7,219 bases of DNA from contig JAOZIG010000328.1 of NCBI GenBank assembly GCA_026014515.1, positions 1 through 7,219 of the forward strand. Direction: 5' to 3'. Source of the stretch: Candidatus Bathyarchaeota archaeon. Lineage in GTDB: Archaea > Thermoproteota > Bathyarchaeia > TCS64. Positions 5,558 through 7,219 of this stretch are shown here, in pieces. Below the pieces are notes generated by a model. It saw only the letters and a program-made list of their open reading frames with translations, searched no databases and had not been told where the DNA came from. The position numbers were made by a program, and so were the translations under genes. The first letter of the stretch is position 1; each line of letters opens with the position of its first letter.

Positions 5558-5668
5558 GAGGGCTGAGGTGGTCCTGTTTCCTGCAACAAACTTTCAGCCT
5601 CACTGAATCGGCGTTCGCCGTACTCGGCTGACCTCTCTCAAATTGCAGTATGTTGGGTCTCAGCCCTC
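5558..5668 (-). ncRNA. Candidate structured RNA with kink-turn and H/ACA-like hairpin
   Basis: I do not recognise this as a named RNA, but the minus strand folds into nested helices. Helix A is 5659-5668 with 5558-5567 (10 perfect pairs). Helix B is 5643-5648 with 5581-5586 (6 perfect pairs). Helix C is 5626-5631 with 5594-5599 (6 perfect pairs). Helix D is 5617-5620 with 5609-5612, closed by a GAAC loop. Between C and D is a kink-turn: GA after helix C on the 5' side faces AGT-GA before helix C on the 3' side, giving a three-base bulge ending in U and tandem G.A pairs. This pattern exists only on the minus strand. The internal loop between B and C (11 and 7 bases) resembles a pseudouridylation pocket, and an ACA (5577-5575) lies 16 bases after helix C. 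These are hallmarks of an archaeal H/ACA guide bound by L7Ae. The outer helix A is unusual for that class. A TATA-like box lies about 26 bases before a likely start near 5684. Confidence 0.6.
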
Positions 5669-5706
5669 GCCCGTCTGTACCACTAGTGGGTAACCCCGAT
5701 TCATCG

Positions 5707-5714
5707 CTTAAAGG
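5707..5714 (-). promoter_or_regulatory. TATA-like box for the structured RNA
   Basis: The minus strand reads CCTTTAAG, like the boxes before gap, tyrS and the cysteine-cluster gene. Initiation about 26 bases downstream would be near 5684, inside the palindrome CCACTAGTGG (5680-5689) and 16 bases before helix A of the RNA element. Confidence 0.45.
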
Positions 5715-5774
5715 ATGCTCATCAAAGTCCGTCTTCGTGGCCGCGTCGAGTATCAACGGGCTACTATTGTTGAC

Positions 5775-6269
5775 CTATTCGATGGGTTTATTTCTTCCTA
5801 TCCGGGTCCAGCCCTTGCCGGATATGTATCGCCACTTGGGTTCAGATGCCTTGTAGAACCGGCTCAGATGGTCTCCTATTAGCTCCGCTGCGTCCATCTC
5901 CGCGTAGCGTACATCTATGGTTTTTTTCTTGGGCCAGTCCTGTATCTGTGTGCATTCTGGTGCTACTATGAATATGGTTTTGTCGCCTTGTTTGGTGACT
6001 CTGAAGGGGTAGCTTCTGCATACCAGTGGTCGCTGTAAGTGTATTCCACATTGGTTTTCTTCTAGGTGACTGCAGCTTTGGGCTGTATAGGTGTATAGAA
6101 TGGTCTTGAAGCCGGGGGTCTCTGGGGTTCCGAGTCCGAGGCTTGGTTCGATGTCTTTTTCTGGGAAAAGATGGGTCTCCCATGGGAACAATGATATTCC
6201 TTTCCATTCCTCTTGAGCTAGCATTGAGCAGCATTTTCCGCATTTCTCACATGGGAAAGGAGTGACCAT
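5775..6269 (-). CDS. YkgJ-family cysteine cluster protein (CxxCxxCC)
   Basis: A 164-residue cytoplasmic protein of the YkgJ/UPF0153 family, thought to bind zinc or an iron-sulfur cluster through conserved cysteines; the biochemical role is not established. The N-terminal motif FPCEKCGKCCS places Cys7, Cys10, Cys13 and Cys14. A second set follows in SCSHLEENQCGIHLQRPLVCRSYPF (Cys66, Cys74, Cys84), with the family hallmark RPxxCRxYPF, and Cys106 in APEC. No signal peptide or membrane segment is seen. The ATG start is supported by a TATA box 26-27 bases upstream, making the transcript leaderless. It lies 69 bp downstream of the S9 peptidase gene on the same strand but has its own promoter, so the two are not clearly one operon. 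Confidence 0.88.
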   Translation of the reverse strand: MVTPFPCEKCGKCCSMLAQEEWKGISLFPWETHLFPEKDIEPSLGLGTPETPGFKTILYTYTAQSCSHLEENQCGIHLQRPLVCRSYPFRVTKQGDKTIFIVAPECTQIQDWPKKKTIDVRYAEMDAAELIGDHLSRFYKASEPKWRYISGKGWTRIGRNKPIE

Positions 6270-6291
6270 AGAGGGGTATGTCGATGATGGG

Positions 6292-6299
6292 TTTTAAGG
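6292..6299 (-). promoter_or_regulatory. TATA box of the cysteine-cluster gene
   Basis: The minus strand reads CCTTAAAA, centred 26-27 bases before the ATG at 6269. That is the classic archaeal spacing to a transcription start at or next to the A of the start codon, hence a leaderless mRNA. Confidence 0.65.
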
Positions 6300-6324
6300 T
6301 ATGAGTTTTTCGATTAGTGGATAC

Positions 6325-6331
6325 AAAAAAA
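6325..6331 (-). terminator. T7 tract after the S9 peptidase
   Basis: The minus strand has T7 beginning 8 bases after the TAA stop of the peptidase gene. A T-run of this kind is a typical archaeal terminator, and it separates the peptidase from the promoter of the next gene. Confidence 0.6.
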
Positions 6332-6338
6332 TGGTGGG

Positions 6339-7219
6339 TTAGAGATATTCTCTAAACCAACGCAGAATATGCTGCATTCTTTCCTCACGGTGTTTAGGCT
6401 TACCGCTTCTGCTTAGCTCATGGTTCTCATCTGGGAACCTGATTAGCTCCGTGGGTACATTGTTCAGTTTCAGGGCTGTGAACCATTGTTCGCCTTCAGC
6501 CATGGGGCATCTGTAGTCCTGCTCACTGTGGATTATCAGACATGGTGTCTTGACGTTTCCAGCGTAGTAGAGTGGGCTGTGTTTCATCTGTTCGATTAGG
6601 TCTTCGCCCCAGTAGGTTTTTGCTCCGCTGATGGACTCTGGTTGCATGAAACCGATGTCGCTGACACCGAACTTGCTTATCCAGTTGCATATGCTTCTGC
6701 ATGTGACTGCTGCCTTGTACCTGTCTGTTTGTCCTATGATCCAGTTAGTGGTGTAGCCTCCATAGCTTCCACCCGTCAACCCGACCCGTTTCTCGTCAAT
6801 CCATGGGTAACTCTTCAAAGCCTCATCTGTAAAGTCCATGAAATCCTCATAGTCTACCTCACCGTAGTGGCGCATTACACCCTGTGTGTATTCTTCCTCG
6901 TAGCCCGCTGAGCCTCTTGGGTTCGTGTAGATTACTGCGTAGCCTTCTGCTGCTAGTAGCTGGAACTCTTGGAATATGCCTTCACCGTAGACTCCTCTTG
7001 GTCCCCCGTGCATCTCTAAGACACATGGATAGTTTTCGCCTTCTTTCCACTCGACTGGTTTTATTATCCAGCCGTCAACGGTTCTGCCTAGGCGGTTCTT
7101 GAAGGTGAAGTGCTCTGAGGGCATCAAGGTGAGCTTGTCTAGCAGTTTCTTGTTGAAGCTACTAAGCTTCTTCTCATCTTCACCAAGTAGATAGAGTTCG
7201 CATGGTTCAAGTGAGGTCA
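6339..7219 (-). CDS. S9 family prolyl oligopeptidase/acylaminoacyl-peptidase, C-terminal part (5' end outside window)
   Basis: A serine peptidase of the prolyl oligopeptidase (S9) family, which cleaves short peptides. The frame continues to the right edge: 30 more codons (including NELYL-like CELYLLGEDEKKLSSFNKKLLDKL) precede the TTG at 7125-7127, which is therefore internal. They match the last blade of the beta-propeller before the hydrolase domain. The remaining 292 residues hold the complete alpha/beta-hydrolase domain: HGGPRG oxyanion region (about 6999-7016), nucleophile Ser in GGSYGGY (codon 6765-6767), Asp in SEQDYRCP (codon 6516-6518) and His in ENHELS (codon 6420-6422). NPRGSAGYEEEY is also typical of acylaminoacyl-peptidase-like members. 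The full protein is usually about 600-700 residues, so more than half lies outside. No evidence of breakage. Confidence 0.93.
   Translation of the reverse strand, partial: TSLEPCELYLLGEDEKKLSSFNKKLLDKLTLMPSEHFTFKNRLGRTVDGWIIKPVEWKEGENYPCVLEMHGGPRGVYGEGIFQEFQLLAAEGYAVIYTNPRGSAGYEEEYTQGVMRHYGEVDYEDFMDFTDEALKSYPWIDEKRVGLTGGSYGGYTTNWIIGQTDRYKAAVTCRSICNWISKFGVSDIGFMQPESISGAKTYWGEDLIEQMKHSPLYYAGNVKTPCLIIHSEQDYRCPMAEGEQWFTALKLNNVPTELIRFPDENHELSRSGKPKHREERMQHILRWFREYL

Noticed and set aside
5514..5756. 80-codon minus-strand open frame starting with TTG
   Set aside because: The translation resembles no family I know, has a low-complexity GGGG end over the G-tract, and covers the nested helices and kink-turn of the RNA element. 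The frame is most simply explained by chance.
5558..5774. RNase P RNA, SRP RNA or a C/D guide in the tyrS upstream gap
   Set aside because: I looked for the GAGGAAAGTCC and ACAGAA blocks of RNase P, the GGAAG loop region of SRP RNA, and paired C/D boxes with normal spacing. Only isolated partial matches were found (TGATGA near 5717-5722 without a matching D' box), so none is called.
5842..6243. 133-codon minus-strand frame overlapping the cysteine-cluster gene
   Set aside because: It is a shifted frame of the YkgJ-family gene. The real frame has the conserved Cys pattern and a well-spaced promoter.
7125..7127. TTG as the start of the S9 peptidase
   Set aside because: The frame continues upstream to the window edge with propeller-like sequence, so this codon is internal.

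Overview
The window looks like chromosomal DNA from an uncultured archaeon. Three things point there. The first is an archaeal DnaG (a TOPRIM primase without the bacterial zinc finger and helicase-binding parts) together with an archaeal-type tyrosyl-tRNA synthetase. The second is a set of TATA-like boxes (CTTAAAA, CTTTAAA, CTTATATTT) about 26-39 bases upstream of start codons, giving very short or absent leaders. The third is T-tract rather than hairpin terminators, with frequent TTG/GTG starts. I cannot fix the phylum; an Asgard or Bathyarchaeia-like lineage is possible, but that is only an impression. The glyceraldehyde-3-phosphate dehydrogenase is the class I type usual in bacteria and eukaryotes, not the class II type of most archaea.

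Layout, left to right. The 3' end of an MFS transporter (+) runs tail-to-tail into a site-2 protease (-). The protease is divergent from a predicted nucleotidyltransferase (+), and a 58-bp gap holds one symmetric TATA element that could serve both. The nucleotidyltransferase converges on dnaG (-). A 267-bp gap between the divergent dnaG and gap (+) genes is rich in inverted repeats and appears to hold an imperfect tandem duplication that includes the gap start region. gap and tyrS (-) converge so tightly that one CTAG supplies both stop codons. Upstream of tyrS is a 423-bp gap carrying what I think is an undescribed minus-strand structured RNA: nested helices, a textbook kink-turn, and an ACA box at H/ACA-guide spacing. 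It has its own TATA-like box upstream and a G6AG7 tract downstream. Then come a YkgJ-type cysteine-cluster protein (-) and the C-terminal part of an S9 prolyl-oligopeptidase-family peptidase (-), cut by the right edge.

The genes are mostly single units with their own promoters, not one operon: housekeeping functions (priming/RNA processing, tRNA charging, glycolysis or gluconeogenesis) mixed with proteolysis and transport. There is no insertion sequence, CRISPR array, tRNA or rRNA. The most interesting material is in the two long intergenic regions, 3016-3282 and 5352-5774.
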